Shown one piece after another: positions 45,640 through 55,100 of a stretch of 64,000 nt of DNA (the first letter of the stretch is position 1; every line of letters starts with the position of its first letter). The DNA lies in assembly GCA_964561545.1 (NCBI GenBank), contig CAZLQF010000001.1:206911-270910 (forward strand), read 5' to 3'. Origin of the DNA: CAZLQF01 sp964561545 (GTDB lineage: Bacteria > Bacteroidota > Bacteroidia > CAILMK01 > CAYYUA01). The position numbers and the translations under genes were made by a program. Below the pieces are notes generated by a model. That model saw only the letters and a program-made list of their open reading frames with translations, was not told the DNA's origin and made no database searches.

Positions 45640-46316
45640 GTCGAATTTTTAAATCCAGCTTTTTTTAAGTGTTCCAAAAAGGCATTACCGGAAGGAAAAG
45701 CACCCACCGATTCGGGCAAATAACTGTATGCTTGGTTGTTTTCCGAGATTAATCTTCCTATAAAGGGTAAAATGTAACGAAAATAAAATCCAAATAATTG
45801 CTTCATAGGAAAGGTTTGCTGCGTCTTAAACTCAAGAATATGAATTTGGCCGCTTGGCTTAAGCACGCGATATAATTCAGCCAATCCCTGATCCAGATTT
45901 TCAAAGTTGCGAACGCCAAAGGCAACGGTTATGGCATCAAATGTTTGGTCCACGTAAGTCAGATTTTCAGAGTCGCCATATTCAAGGACTACTTGATGGC
46001 TTACTCCTGCTTTTTCAAGTTTTTCGTGGCCATGCTTTAGCATTTGTTCAGCTATATCCACTCCTGTTATTTTTACATCACCAAGCTTAGCCGCTTCAAT
46101 GGCCAGATCACCTGTTCCAGTAGCAACATCAAGGATATCCTCAGGATTTTGAGCCTTAAGTCTTTTAAGCACTTCCTTGCGCCAATGTTGATCAATACCC
46201 ATGGAAAGCAAGCGATTTAAAATATCGTAAGTGCCGGATATTTCGTTGAACATCCTGGCAACTTGTTCTTTTTTGCTTTCCCGCGTATCCTTATATGGCG
46301 TAACTAAATGGTTCAT
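45588..46316 (-). CDS. menG: Demethylmenaquinone methyltransferase (MenG/UbiE)
   Basis: 242 residues from the ATG at 46316 (MNHLVTPYKDTRESKKEQVA); an upstream frame to 46352 is less likely. SAM-binding motif DILDVATGTGDLAIEAAKLG, the family block VAFGVRNFENLDQGLAEL and LEFKTQQTFPMKQLFGFYF. It methylates demethylmenaquinol, the last step of menaquinone synthesis, feeding the quinol pool used by the act complex. Its last 52 bases overlap porT. Confidence 0.93.
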   Translation of the reverse strand: MNHLVTPYKDTRESKKEQVARMFNEISGTYDILNRLLSMGIDQHWRKEVLKRLKAQNPEDILDVATGTGDLAIEAAKLGDVKITGVDIAEQMLKHGHEKLEKAGVSHQVVLEYGDSENLTYVDQTFDAITVAFGVRNFENLDQGLAELYRVLKPSGQIHILEFKTQQTFPMKQLFGFYFRYILPFIGRLISENNQAYSYLPESVGAFPSGNAFLEHLKKAGFKNSTCTSLTLGICAIYSASK

Positions 46317-46422
46317 CTTATTGTGGCATTGACATAAAAATGGACCTAACAACGTAGGTCAAAAAACGTTTGCTAACACCAAGCCTATGCCATTTACTAA
46401 CAAGTGGATTTTAAATTCATTG

Positions 46423-46454
46423 CAAATTTAGGATTCGCCTTTAAAAATATCGAA
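46423..46454 (-). promoter_or_regulatory. Probable menG-porT promoter
   Basis: On the minus strand TTCG (46454-46451; one mismatch to TTTG), 20-base spacer, TAAATTTG (46430-46423). Start of transcription near 46416 gives a 100-base leader to menG. Confidence 0.5.
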
Positions 46455-46474
46455 GCTCCTTAAGAAAATTGCAG

Positions 46475-46482
46475 TAACTTTG
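46475..46482 (+). promoter_or_regulatory. Probable -7 element of engB
   Basis: TAACTTTG matches TAnnTTTG, with transcription predicted near 46489. This rules out the upstream TTG at 46480 as the engB start and supports the ATG at 46504. No good -33 box. Confidence 0.5.
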
Positions 46483-46503
46483 TTTCAAACATTTTTTATT
46501 GCT

Positions 46504-47106
46504 ATGAACCTCATCCAGGACATTAGCTTCATTGGAGCATCTGAGCACCAAAAGAAGCTTGGTTATATTGATAAACCCGAATATGCTTTCATCGGGAGGT
46601 CTAATGTAGGTAAATCTTCTTTGATCAATGCTTTATTGGGACGTAAAAACCTTGCCGCCACATCCGGAACACCTGGAAAAACCCAGCAGCTTCATCTATT
46701 CCTGATCAACAGAAAATGGACTTTGGTGGACCTACCTGGCTATGGTTATGCCAAAACTTCTAAAAAACAAAGATCTGGATGGCTTCAATCCATTGAGCAA
46801 TATTTCCTTAAAAGGCGCAACCTTGTAAATACATTTTTAATGGTAGATGCCAGCATTCCACCTAAAGATATTGATTTACAATTCATCAATTGGTTAGGCG
46901 AGCACTACATTCCTTTTAGTGTAGTAATGACCAAAATCGACAAGCAAAAACAAAAGCAAGTTAGGCAAAACATTAACTCCTTTCAAGAAGCTATGGAATC
47001 CTACTGGGAGGAATTACCACCTTTCTTTGAAACCTCTGCCATTACCAAAAATAACGTGGATGCTATTTTAAACTACATTATGGAATTAAACCAAAAGGTT
47101 CAATAA
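46504..47106 (+). CDS. engB: Ribosome biogenesis GTPase EngB (YihA/YsxC)
   Basis: 200 residues from the ATG at 46504. Motifs: G1 GRSNVGKSSLINALLG, G2 region TSGTPGKTQQLHLF, G3 DLPGYGYA, G4 TKID, and FETSAITKNNVD. The length and single G domain fit EngB, an essential large-subunit assembly GTPase. It is divergent from menG. Confidence 0.96.
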   Translation: MNLIQDISFIGASEHQKKLGYIDKPEYAFIGRSNVGKSSLINALLGRKNLAATSGTPGKTQQLHLFLINRKWTLVDLPGYGYAKTSKKQRSGWLQSIEQYFLKRRNLVNTFLMVDASIPPKDIDLQFINWLGEHYIPFSVVMTKIDKQKQKQVRQNINSFQEAMESYWEELPPFFETSAITKNNVDAILNYIMELNQKVQ

Positions 47107-47348
47107 TTCAATGACCGCAAAATAAGAATAAAAGTTATGTGGAGGTTAGGCCTTATTGATTATGCCTGTAGCTTGATAGCCAAGACAAAAAATTTAAGCC
47201 CTCCATGGAGCTCATTATAAGAACAAATTGTTGTTTAACTTTAACAACTAAAACAGCCGTTATTTGGTTATGTAATTGACGCTAAATTGTAAATTTATTT
47301 CGTTTACTTTGCGCGCTGAATTTAACAGGTCAAAATAAGTCAAAAAGG

Positions 47349-48599
47349 ATGGTTATGCTTAAAACAGAACATCAAATCAATGCAATCAACAGTGAGGAAG
47401 CTATGCACCTGGAGCACCATTATGGCGCACATAATTACAAGCCCCTTCCAGCGGTTATATCCAAAGGGCAAGGCGTCCATGTTTGGAATCCGGAAGGTGG
47501 TCATTATTATGACTTTTTAGCCGCTTATTCTGCATTGAATCAGGGTCATTGCCATCCCCGAATCGTAAATGCTTTAACAGAGCAAGCCCAAACCCTAACA
47601 TTAACGTCAAGGGCTTTTTACAATAATTTACTGGGAAGTGCTGAAAAAATGCTGTCCGAGACTTTCGGTTATGACAAAGTACTTTTCATGAATTCTGGGG
47701 CTGAAGCTGTAGAGACCGCCATTAAAGTGGCCAGGAAATGGGGCTATCAAAACAAATCCCTTGACGAGGACAGAGCCAAGATTTTGGTGGTAACGGATAA
47801 CTTCCATGGTAGAACCATTAATGTCATCTCCTTTTCTACAAGTGACGATTCCAGAGAAGGTTTTGGTCCATTTAATCCAGGCTATGAGGTAATACCTTAC
47901 AATGATGTTGATGCCTTGGATCAAGCGGCAGCAGATCCGGAAGTGGTAGGTTTTCTTGTTGAGCCGATCCAGGGAGAAGCCGGAGTCGTTATGCCAGATG
48001 AGGGCTATCTGAAAAAGGTGCGTGAAATTTGTAACGAGCACAACATCTTGTTTATAGATGATGAAATACAGACGGGCATTGGAAGAACCGGTAAAATGCT
48101 TTGCGCAGACCATGAAGAGGTTCGCCCAGATATAATTATATTAGGCAAGGCTTTGTCTGGCGGCATGATGCCGGTATCAGCTGTATTGGCTGACGATTCC
48201 ATCATGTTAGCCGTGCAGCCGGGAGAGCACGGCTCCACGTTTGGCGGCAATCCCATTGCTGCAAGAATCGCCATTGAATCCCTTCAAGTGGTTATGGAAG
48301 AAGGATTGATTGAGAATGCAGCTGATAAAGGCCCATACTTCCGGGAGCGGATGCATAACATCAACACCAGTATTATTAAAGAAGTTAGGGGTAAAGGCCT
48401 ATTGAACGCTGTAGAGATCGATGAGGAACAGGCACCTTATTCTGCTAAAGAAATCAGCAAAATGTTGATCCATAACGGATTGCTTGCTAAGCAAACCCAC
48501 GAAACCGTCATCCGCTTTACGCCACCCCTTGTTATCAATCAAGAAGAACTGAAGGAAAGTTGTGACATCATTGAGCAAACATTTAAATCCATCGGGTAA
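47349..48599 (+). CDS. rocD: Ornithine aminotransferase
   Basis: 416 residues, fold-type I PLP aminotransferase, class III. PLP lysine Lys267 in GKALSGGMMPVSAV; Asp238 of FIDDEIQTG binds the pyridine nitrogen; N-terminal EHHYGAHNYKPLPAVISKGQ is characteristic of ornithine aminotransferases. It converts ornithine and 2-oxoglutarate to glutamate semialdehyde and glutamate, linking arginine breakdown to proline. A second ATG at 47355 could be the start. Confidence 0.93.
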   Translation: MVMLKTEHQINAINSEEAMHLEHHYGAHNYKPLPAVISKGQGVHVWNPEGGHYYDFLAAYSALNQGHCHPRIVNALTEQAQTLTLTSRAFYNNLLGSAEKMLSETFGYDKVLFMNSGAEAVETAIKVARKWGYQNKSLDEDRAKILVVTDNFHGRTINVISFSTSDDSREGFGPFNPGYEVIPYNDVDALDQAAADPEVVGFLVEPIQGEAGVVMPDEGYLKKVREICNEHNILFIDDEIQTGIGRTGKMLCADHEEVRPDIIILGKALSGGMMPVSAVLADDSIMLAVQPGEHGSTFGGNPIAARIAIESLQVVMEEGLIENAADKGPYFRERMHNINTSIIKEVRGKGLLNAVEIDEEQAPYSAKEISKMLIHNGLLAKQTHETVIRFTPPLVINQEELKESCDIIEQTFKSIG

Positions 48600-48834
48600 T
48601 CCATAAATAGTATCAAGGCTATTTTTTTAAACAGGTGAGCTAGCTTGGCCCTTCAACTTAATCAGTGGCTCACTGGTTTATATAAATAGGTCTTGCTTAT
48701 GCTGTTTTTAAGTTTTTCATATCACAAGCTTGAGGGCGCAAATTTAAATTCCAACAAGTTATTGACCTTTCAAGACTTTCAAGTAAGGATCAAACATTTT
48801 TCTTGATTTAAGCCCCTTTTTAACCCCAACAATG

Positions 48835-50241
48835 CTAAAAAACACTGATTCCTAAGAAAGTCTGCAAAATGGTTACGATAAGGATTGCAGCTACCACCAA
48901 AGGGCTAATAAAGCCCAGCATCACCGTTACAAATTTTTCTTGCCAAGAGCCCCTAAAACTCGGATGGCCTTCTCCAATTTCCCTTGAAAAGTAGAATATT
49001 CGCCATCTATAGGCTACAAATAAGGATACCATCAAGCCACCAAAAGGCAAACCTACATTCAGAAAAATATCTTCAACCACCGTAAAGAAGTTGTTAACTT
49101 CTGCGCTGCTACCAAAATAAGGAATAAACTTGGTAAAAACTTCGCTAGCTCCAAAAGATAGCATGCTGGGCAAACCGAGTATGAATATGATTAAAGCAAG
49201 GGTTATTACTGCTGAAACCCTTCTCATCTTAAACTCATCTTTTAGGTAGGAAACGGGTACTTCCAATAAGGAAATTGTAGACGTGAGTGCTGCAAAGCAA
49301 AGCAACAGAAAAAATAAACCACCAATGATGGGCCCTATAAAAGTACCCATTTCATTAAAAATAGAAGGTAAAGTCACAAAAACCAAAGCGGGGCCTCCTT
49401 GGCCAACTCCACCCTGAATGGCAAAAAGGGTCGGAAAGATCAACAAACCGGAAAGGAAAGCAATGGCCATATCGGTGATTGTCACCAAGGCTGCTGAATT
49501 TAAGATGCTGTCATTTTTACTGAAGTAAGACCCGTAAGTGATCATGGCGCCCATGCCCAAAGAAAGCGAGAAAAAAGCTTGTGAAAGTGCAGAGTACCAG
49601 GTACCTGCTTTCTTGACGTCTTCAAAGTTGGGTAAAATATACTTTTTCACGCCCTCCATGGCTCCATCCAGCGTAAGCCCGTAAATAATCAAACCTATAA
49701 TCAGCAATACCAATAGCGGCATCAGTATTTTTGCCCCTCTTTCAATGCCTTTTTCGACACCTCCTGCGACTATAATGCCTGTAAACACCATGAAAAAGAA
49801 AGAATAAATAAGATTATTGCTGATGTTAGCGGTATAGTTACCAAAAAAGTTTCCAAAGTCCTCTTCTGCCAGTAGGTCTCCAAAAGCTGTCTGTAAGAAA
49901 TAACCAAAAGACCAACCTGCTACCACATTGTAAAAGGACAAGATCATGATCCCTACAATGATGCCTACAATACCAATAGCCCCCCAACCTTTGCCACCAA
50001 TAAATCTGTAGGAACCGTGGGGATTGAGCTGGGCATGGCGGCCTACTGAAATTTCAGCAACCATTATAGGCATACAAATGATAAAAACACAAAACAAGTA
50101 AATTAAGAGGAATGCACCGCCACCGTTGTCTGCTGCTACATATGGGAATCGCCATATATTGCCAAGTCCAACAGCTGATCCTGCTGCAGCTGCAATAAAT
50201 CCTAAGCGGCCTGAAAAGGAGCCTCTTCCAGCTTGTGCCAT
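48835..50241 (-). CDS. Sodium-dependent transporter, NSS/SNF family
   Basis: 468 residues with about eleven or twelve membrane helices of the LeuT fold. Helix 1 shows GSAVGLGNIWRFPYVAADNG, the family sodium and substrate site; later SQAFFSLSLGMGAMITYGSY is typical. These symporters import amino acids or similar solutes with sodium. The substrate is not predictable. A perfect palindrome, GATTTTAAAATC, lies upstream at 50284-50295. Confidence 0.92.
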   Translation of the reverse strand: MAQAGRGSFSGRLGFIAAAAGSAVGLGNIWRFPYVAADNGGGAFLLIYLFCVFIICMPIMVAEISVGRHAQLNPHGSYRFIGGKGWGAIGIVGIIVGIMILSFYNVVAGWSFGYFLQTAFGDLLAEEDFGNFFGNYTANISNNLIYSFFFMVFTGIIVAGGVEKGIERGAKILMPLLVLLIIGLIIYGLTLDGAMEGVKKYILPNFEDVKKAGTWYSALSQAFFSLSLGMGAMITYGSYFSKNDSILNSAALVTITDMAIAFLSGLLIFPTLFAIQGGVGQGGPALVFVTLPSIFNEMGTFIGPIIGGLFFLLLCFAALTSTISLLEVPVSYLKDEFKMRRVSAVITLALIIFILGLPSMLSFGASEVFTKFIPYFGSSAEVNNFFTVVEDIFLNVGLPFGGLMVSLFVAYRWRIFYFSREIGEGHPSFRGSWQEKFVTVMLGFISPLVVAAILIVTILQTFLGISVF

Positions 50242-50283
50242 AGTTGGTTGTTTTTTGGTATTTTGGCGGGACCAATATAAAAA

Positions 50284-50295
50284 GATTTTAAAATC
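50284..50295. repeat. Palindrome upstream of the NSS transporter
   Basis: GATTTTAAAATC, a 12-base perfect palindrome 43 bases before the transporter ATG. A possible operator, but AT-rich palindromes of this size also arise by chance. Confidence 0.35.
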
Positions 50296-50349
50296 ACATA
50301 AGAATATTGGAATACCACAATAGTAAAGTAGATAATTGACTAAGCTTTT

Positions 50350-51290
50350 TTAGGCCCATTTGTTAAAATTATCAACTTTAACATTCGGGTAGCAAGCTGC
50401 CCATGCAAACCAATAACCCATAGTAAGAAGGGTTGGTTCAAGCCTATAGAGTTGGTCAGGGCCCGATAAAATCCGGACAAATGTAGAATAACAGTTCCCG
50501 TTTTCGTCTTTCATTACAATTGCAATTTACCTTTAACATTCGCAAAGGTTAGGTCTTTCTTATTATTAGGTAAAATAAAAAGAGGCAATAAAATTTTGAT
50601 CCTAATCACCAATTACTGCAATTGATTTTTGATCGAAATCCTCAGCGATGACTTAGTTACCACCCTTAAATTGATTAAAACGGTCAACCTTAGCACTGCC
50701 ATTAACTACTACCCCATGCAACCTTTATTTATTGGTAAACAGTCATCTCGTTTGGTAACAGGAAAAAAAGTTGATCATTGTTTTTATAATTGCCATAAGG
50801 AAAACGCTGGTAAAACCGGCTATGACCAGTTTCGTTTGATAGCACATGGGTATTGGGTTACTTGGATTGCCAATTGGCCCGGGATGTTTACAATACCTGG
50901 TAAACCTTATTTTCCTTGCCTGATAATTGCCCATTGACTGCCTTCAACTTCATTTGCCAACAATTGCTTTACGTTTTTCGGTGATAAGGGATGAGGTTGT
51001 TGTTGCATAGCAAACCGGAAATGCCAAAAGTAGTCACCGATCCTTTAATTTTCCTTGACACTCCTATTGCCGTACCTGTAAGTGAACATTAAGTAAGCGC
51101 CAAAGGATGGTCAACAGCAGGAATTCTATCCTTGCCATGAACGGTTTTTTTAGGCTCAAGCATAGGAAACTTCCCACCTATGGAAGCGGTCAATATTTGA
51201 GAGCCAATTACAAGAGATTTGTTCTAACCCAATTTTGCCTGAAATTCATTAAGATAATGATAGTCTAAGTCCGATTGGCCCTCTTGTTAG
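50350..51290 (-). pseudogene. Decayed DUF3179 family protein
   Basis: Read on the minus strand across frames, the segment gives DUF3179 landmarks in order: LVIGSQ (near 51210), HPLALT-stop-CSLTGTAIGV then TTFGISGLL (about 51005-51090), NGQLSGKENKVY, VLSNETGHSR and QRFPYGNY (about 50790-50845), GVVVNGSAKVDRFNQF, and a C-terminal MGYWFAWAACYPN (near 50400), ending with a stop at 50350. Many stops and frame changes break it and about the first quarter of the family is missing. Intact members are secreted or periplasmic proteins of unknown function. Confidence 0.7.
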
Positions 51291-51366
51291 GGATTGTTTT
51301 TTGGTAATTATAATGGGTGGTTGCCTAAAACCTAAATTTAGAAGGTTCTGGGCTGCCAAATAGCCC

Positions 51367-51919
51367 CTACAAAACCGAATACCATGCACCAGAACCCAGC
51401 TGAAGATCAGGTGACAATAACAAGCCATTATCTACTATTACATTGTTCTTGTCAAGTGGAACTTTAGGTCCTGCTCCTAACCAGATTTGAAAAGGTGGAT
51501 CTGTTTCAGGCCCCAATAAATTATACTTGAGCAGTAAAATGGCATCGCCAATACCGATTAAAGATGTCTTATTAGGATCATTTGTGGTTTTAAAAGTTCT
51601 GGATTGCCTTAAAGAAGAGAACATTGAAGATTCAGATAGCCGGTCTTTAAAACCATAACTTCCTTCGATCCATGAGGGGTATACTTGCCTAATCGGATTA
51701 TCAATCTCTAACAATTCTTCTTCATTGTAAAGCTTGTTCATGAAATGATAGTCGTAAGCAACCATTAAATTGCCAGCATTGCGCTTTGAAGATGTAATAC
51801 CAAAAAGCCCGAAGCAGGAGAACCGCCTGAGTAGTAAGCTTGTCGATTAAGCATCACTGGCACTAATAAACCAGCAATTAAAAAATATTGATCATAGAAG
51901 TGTAATTAACGAATTTCAT
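51367..51919 (-). pseudogene. Frameshifted, truncated outer-membrane transporter-like protein
   Basis: From the ATG at 51919: MKFVNYTSMINIF, frame change in a T run, FLIAGLLVPVMLNRQAYYSG, second frame change in another T run, then FGITSSKRNAGNLMVAYDYHF and an open stretch of 132 codons from 51765. It contains WIEGSYGFKDRLS, GDAILLLKYNLLG and IWLGAGPKVPL and stops at 51367. This resembles the barrel family labelled putative MetA-pathway of phenol degradation (from memory). The C-terminal strands are lacking, and the DUF3179 remnant begins 77 bases further. Confidence 0.55.
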
Positions 51920-52055
51920 CACCCTAAAGCCACTACCTTTATAAACCATTGGCTACTTCATGGTTGATTTATAAATTGATCGGATGGTGAAGAAGCCTGA
52001 AGGTTTATAAATCTGTTTCCGAATGGCCTTATAAATCCAGAAATTAAAGGGTCGA

Positions 52056-53042
52056 TTACAATTTCAGGTATGGTTTGATTTGGTTAAAAGCCTTTTCCGG
52101 TATAATGCGATGCTCGACCAAATCGTGTAAATCACCTATATCATCTTGATTTTCACGGTACCTTACAATGGCCAGCACGTCAGGGTAACTAAGATAAGGA
52201 TGTTTTAAAAGCGCTTTAAATTCAGCATCTTTTACTGATAAACGTTTAATTTTGGTTGAATCTACGGATAACTGATCTGTTAACTGGTCATAATAATCAC
52301 CATCGATCCCGTAAACCTCTTTTAATTGACCAAGATTTAGAAAGCCACCCAAATCCGCTCTATAGGTTAAAATTCTGGTAGCGAAAACAGGTCCGATGCC
52401 ATAGACTTGGATTAGTTGAACTGAATCAGCATCATTAATTTCAACTTTTTCAACTTGCTCAGGCTTTTTGGTTGTGTCCTGCTTTGCATTGGTTTTACTG
52501 CTTTCTCGAGCACTGGAGATAGCACCGAATTCCTCGCTTTTGGCACTGATCTCTTGTTGTTCTGGTAGCCGAATACAAGGTTTGAGCTGTTGATATTTTT
52601 GATCACTTAAGCCATAGATCTCTTTGAGATCAGCTTTCTCGTAAAATTTACCTCCTTGATCCAGGTAATTTTCAATGGTATGGGCCACCTTGCCACTTAC
52701 CCCTAATTTGCGCCATTTTCTGTAAGATATTTTGTTGGGATTAAATGGAAAATAGCTAATCTCAAATGTATCTTCTTTTTGTTCTTTTTTTGTTGATCTC
52801 ATATTAGCTTTTGGAGGTCCTTGCTTTTTTTCCAATTGCTTAAGGCTATCTTTTCGGGCCAATGCCTCCCGGTATCGTTGAGCTTGTTTTCTTAGTTCGG
52901 CAGTATCTACTTGATAAACGGGTTCAATTGATTGCTTTAAAAATTGCTGGCCTCCTATAATAACAATAAGCAGGGCCAATAAAACAATAAGCCCTATTCT
53001 TTCACCCTTCGAAAACGAAAAGTATTCAAACAACCACTTCAT
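52056..53042 (-). CDS. Helix-hairpin-helix protein (ComEA-like), membrane-anchored
   Basis: 328 residues from the ATG at 53042 (MKWLFEYFSFSKGERIG); an ATG four codons upstream exists at 53054. One membrane helix at about 14-33, a charged linker, then repeated HhH units: KISYRKWRKLGVSGKVAHTI, INDADSVQLIQVYGIGPVFA with LNLGQLKEVYGI, and HPYLSYPDVLAIVRYRENQ. ComEA-type domains bind double-stranded DNA, as in natural uptake, but these proteins are widespread in Bacteroidota and the role is unproven. Confidence 0.8.
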   Translation of the reverse strand: MKWLFEYFSFSKGERIGLIVLLALLIVIIGGQQFLKQSIEPVYQVDTAELRKQAQRYREALARKDSLKQLEKKQGPPKANMRSTKKEQKEDTFEISYFPFNPNKISYRKWRKLGVSGKVAHTIENYLDQGGKFYEKADLKEIYGLSDQKYQQLKPCIRLPEQQEISAKSEEFGAISSARESSKTNAKQDTTKKPEQVEKVEINDADSVQLIQVYGIGPVFATRILTYRADLGGFLNLGQLKEVYGIDGDYYDQLTDQLSVDSTKIKRLSVKDAEFKALLKHPYLSYPDVLAIVRYRENQDDIGDLHDLVEHRIIPEKAFNQIKPYLKL

Positions 53043-53313
53043 ATTACGGAGCAAAATTCCTCAATAAAATTAAAAAAAATACTTGATCCAGAAAGGTGTT
53101 GACAAAATAGACTTTTTTTGATTATTGGTTATAAAAATAAGTGGAGGCTATAATGTTAGCTTAACGTTAACCCTTTAAAGACAAAAGAATACCTGTAATA
53201 AGGAAAGAAGAAATTCAATGAAGCCTTGAAAGATAAACGTCAAAACAAGAACTTAAAAACTTGCGGATACAAAGCAATAAAACGAATAACAAGCAACAAT
53301 GTAAACCTCCCAA

Positions 53314-55017
53314 CTACCTTCTAATGATCTCGCCCCTTCTGATCTTGTCAATGTAGCCTTTTAAGATCCTGTTAGCTTCAGGTGCCAATATGTATAAACC
53401 AATAAGGTTTGGAAAGCACATGGCAAAGATCATAGCATCCGAAAAAAGGAAGACCTTACCTAAATTCATGGCAGCTCCAACTACTACAAAAGCACAAAAT
53501 AGGGACTTGTAGGAAAGATCAGCAATCATACTTTTGCCAAACAAGAAAGTCCAGCCCTGCAAGCCATAATAAGACCATGAGATCATGGTAGAAAAAGCAA
53601 ATAAAATCACTGCAAATGATAACAGGTAAGGGAACCAGGTAAGTACCGTTCCAAAAGCTTTAGAGGTTAGTTTTACGCCTTCAACGCCTTCCTGATAGTG
53701 AAAATTGTCGGTTATAATGATAACAAGGGCTGTCATCGTACATACAATAATGGTATCGATAAATGGCTCAAGTAAGGCTACTAAGCCTTCACTTGCCGGG
53801 TTGTTCGTTTTAACCGCTGAGTGTGCTATAGGGGCTGAACCTATGCCGGCTTCATTAGAGAAAGCGGCCCTTTGGAAACCCACAATCAAAACACCCACAA
53901 TGCCACCGTAAATGGCTTTTGAATCGGTGGCCCCATTGACGATAGCCATGAAAGCATCGGGTATTTCATGGTATAAGCTTAAAATGATGAACAAGGCTGA
54001 CAGAAAATAAACCCCAGTCATGAAGGGAACAATCTTTTCAGTAACGCGGGCAATACTTTTAATTCCCCCTATAATTACAATGGCTACCAATGATGCCATG
54101 ATCAAACCAAAAATCCAACCTGGAAAATTTATCAAGTTTTCTGAAAACTGAGAATATGCTTGATTGACCTGGAACATATTACCCCCGCCAAAAGAAGCAC
54201 CAATGCACATGATGGAAAAAAAGACTGCCAGAAATTTACCCAACCAACCCATATTGCGTTGCTTGAGTCCGCGACTTAAATAATACATTGGACCACCATG
54301 AACAATGCCTTGTTCGTCAATTTCCCGGTATTGGGTACCTAAAGTACATTCTACAAATTTGGTGGACATACCCAACAAACCAGCCAATATCATCCAAAAG
54401 GTAGCGCCTGGACCGCCAATTGAAATAGCAATGGCAACACCAGCTATGTTTCCCAAACCAACGGTAGCCGACAAGGCTGCCGTAAGTGCTTGAAAGTGAC
54501 TCACTTCTCCGCTTTCTTCCGGATCGGTATATTTGCCCCTTACCACATCCAACGCAAGTTTAAACTTGCGGATGTTAACGAACTTAAAACCAATGGTGAA
54601 TATCAAGCCACCTAAAATCAACCAAGCCACCACGATGGGCACTTCTATCATTTCCTGAGATATGGGGTCACCAGCTTTCAAAGTTTGCCCTTCTTCAATT
54701 ACTTGACCCTTCGGAGCTGGTATTTCATATTCCTTTCGCTGTCCGTCATCAGATTCAATTACGGCATAATTAAAATCCCTTCCCGAGCGATCTATAGACA
54801 CCACTTCACCACCAAATTCAGCTTTAATGGGTGGTTTAATGGGAATGGGATAAAATATGATGTTGGAAACGGCATCAGCCCAAGGTCCAATTGTTTCATT
54901 GATTTGCTCATCAATGGATTTTTCAGATTGATCTTGACCCTGGGATGTGGCATTTTCAGGAATAACCAAAAGGATACAAAGGAAGGCCAGCAGAAAGCGC
55001 AATAGCGATTGCTTCAT
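53314..55017 (-). CDS. Sodium:alanine symporter (AGCS family) with extra N-terminal domain
   Basis: 567 residues, about 100 longer than usual AGCS. A signal-like helix (1-26) and a helix INETIGPWADAVSNIIFYPI precede an inserted beta-rich segment (about 62-124; KAEFGGEVVSIDRSGRD, EEGQTLKAGDPI) that recalls biotinyl/lipoyl-type barrel sandwiches. From 126 the normal carrier follows (VSHFQALTAALSATVGLGNI, GGPGATFWMILAGLLGMSTK, NEAGIGSAPIAHSA). It probably imports alanine or glycine with sodium. The insert should lie outside the membrane. Confidence 0.88.
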   Translation of the reverse strand: MKQSLLRFLLAFLCILLVIPENATSQGQDQSEKSIDEQINETIGPWADAVSNIIFYPIPIKPPIKAEFGGEVVSIDRSGRDFNYAVIESDDGQRKEYEIPAPKGQVIEEGQTLKAGDPISQEMIEVPIVVAWLILGGLIFTIGFKFVNIRKFKLALDVVRGKYTDPEESGEVSHFQALTAALSATVGLGNIAGVAIAISIGGPGATFWMILAGLLGMSTKFVECTLGTQYREIDEQGIVHGGPMYYLSRGLKQRNMGWLGKFLAVFFSIMCIGASFGGGNMFQVNQAYSQFSENLINFPGWIFGLIMASLVAIVIIGGIKSIARVTEKIVPFMTGVYFLSALFIILSLYHEIPDAFMAIVNGATDSKAIYGGIVGVLIVGFQRAAFSNEAGIGSAPIAHSAVKTNNPASEGLVALLEPFIDTIIVCTMTALVIIITDNFHYQEGVEGVKLTSKAFGTVLTWFPYLLSFAVILFAFSTMISWSYYGLQGWTFLFGKSMIADLSYKSLFCAFVVVGAAMNLGKVFLFSDAMIFAMCFPNLIGLYILAPEANRILKGYIDKIRRGEIIRR

Positions 55018-55067
55018 GGTGGAGATATGGTTTTGTTACAATTTTTTTACAGCCTTTTAAAGGAATT

Positions 55068-55100
55068 CAAATATAAAGGAACTAAAAACAATAAATCAAA
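55068..55100 (-). promoter_or_regulatory. Promoter of the AGCS symporter gene
   Basis: On the minus strand TTTG (55100-55097), 21-base spacer, TATATTTG (55075-55068). Good consensus match. Start near 55061, leader about 44 bases. Confidence 0.65.

Noticed and set aside
46317..46352. Upstream start for menG
   Set aside because: Adds twelve residues (MLGPFLCQCHNK) unlike the family; the ATG at 46316 gives the usual N-terminus.
46480..46503. Upstream TTG start for engB
   Set aside because: It lies inside the -7 promoter element, so it would not be transcribed.
47304..47311. TTACTTTG as a rocD -7 box
   Set aside because: One mismatch at the key A and no TTG at proper spacing (14 or 25 bases); too weak to list.
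50629..50937. Plus-strand open frame of 102 codons
   Set aside because: The opposite strand of the same stretch reads as a broken DUF3179 gene, which explains the frame; the plus-strand product shows no family features.
51955..52040. Repeated TTTATAAAT strings
   Set aside because: Short AT-rich words in a non-coding spacer; irregular spacing and no repeat unit, so not a CRISPR or tandem array.
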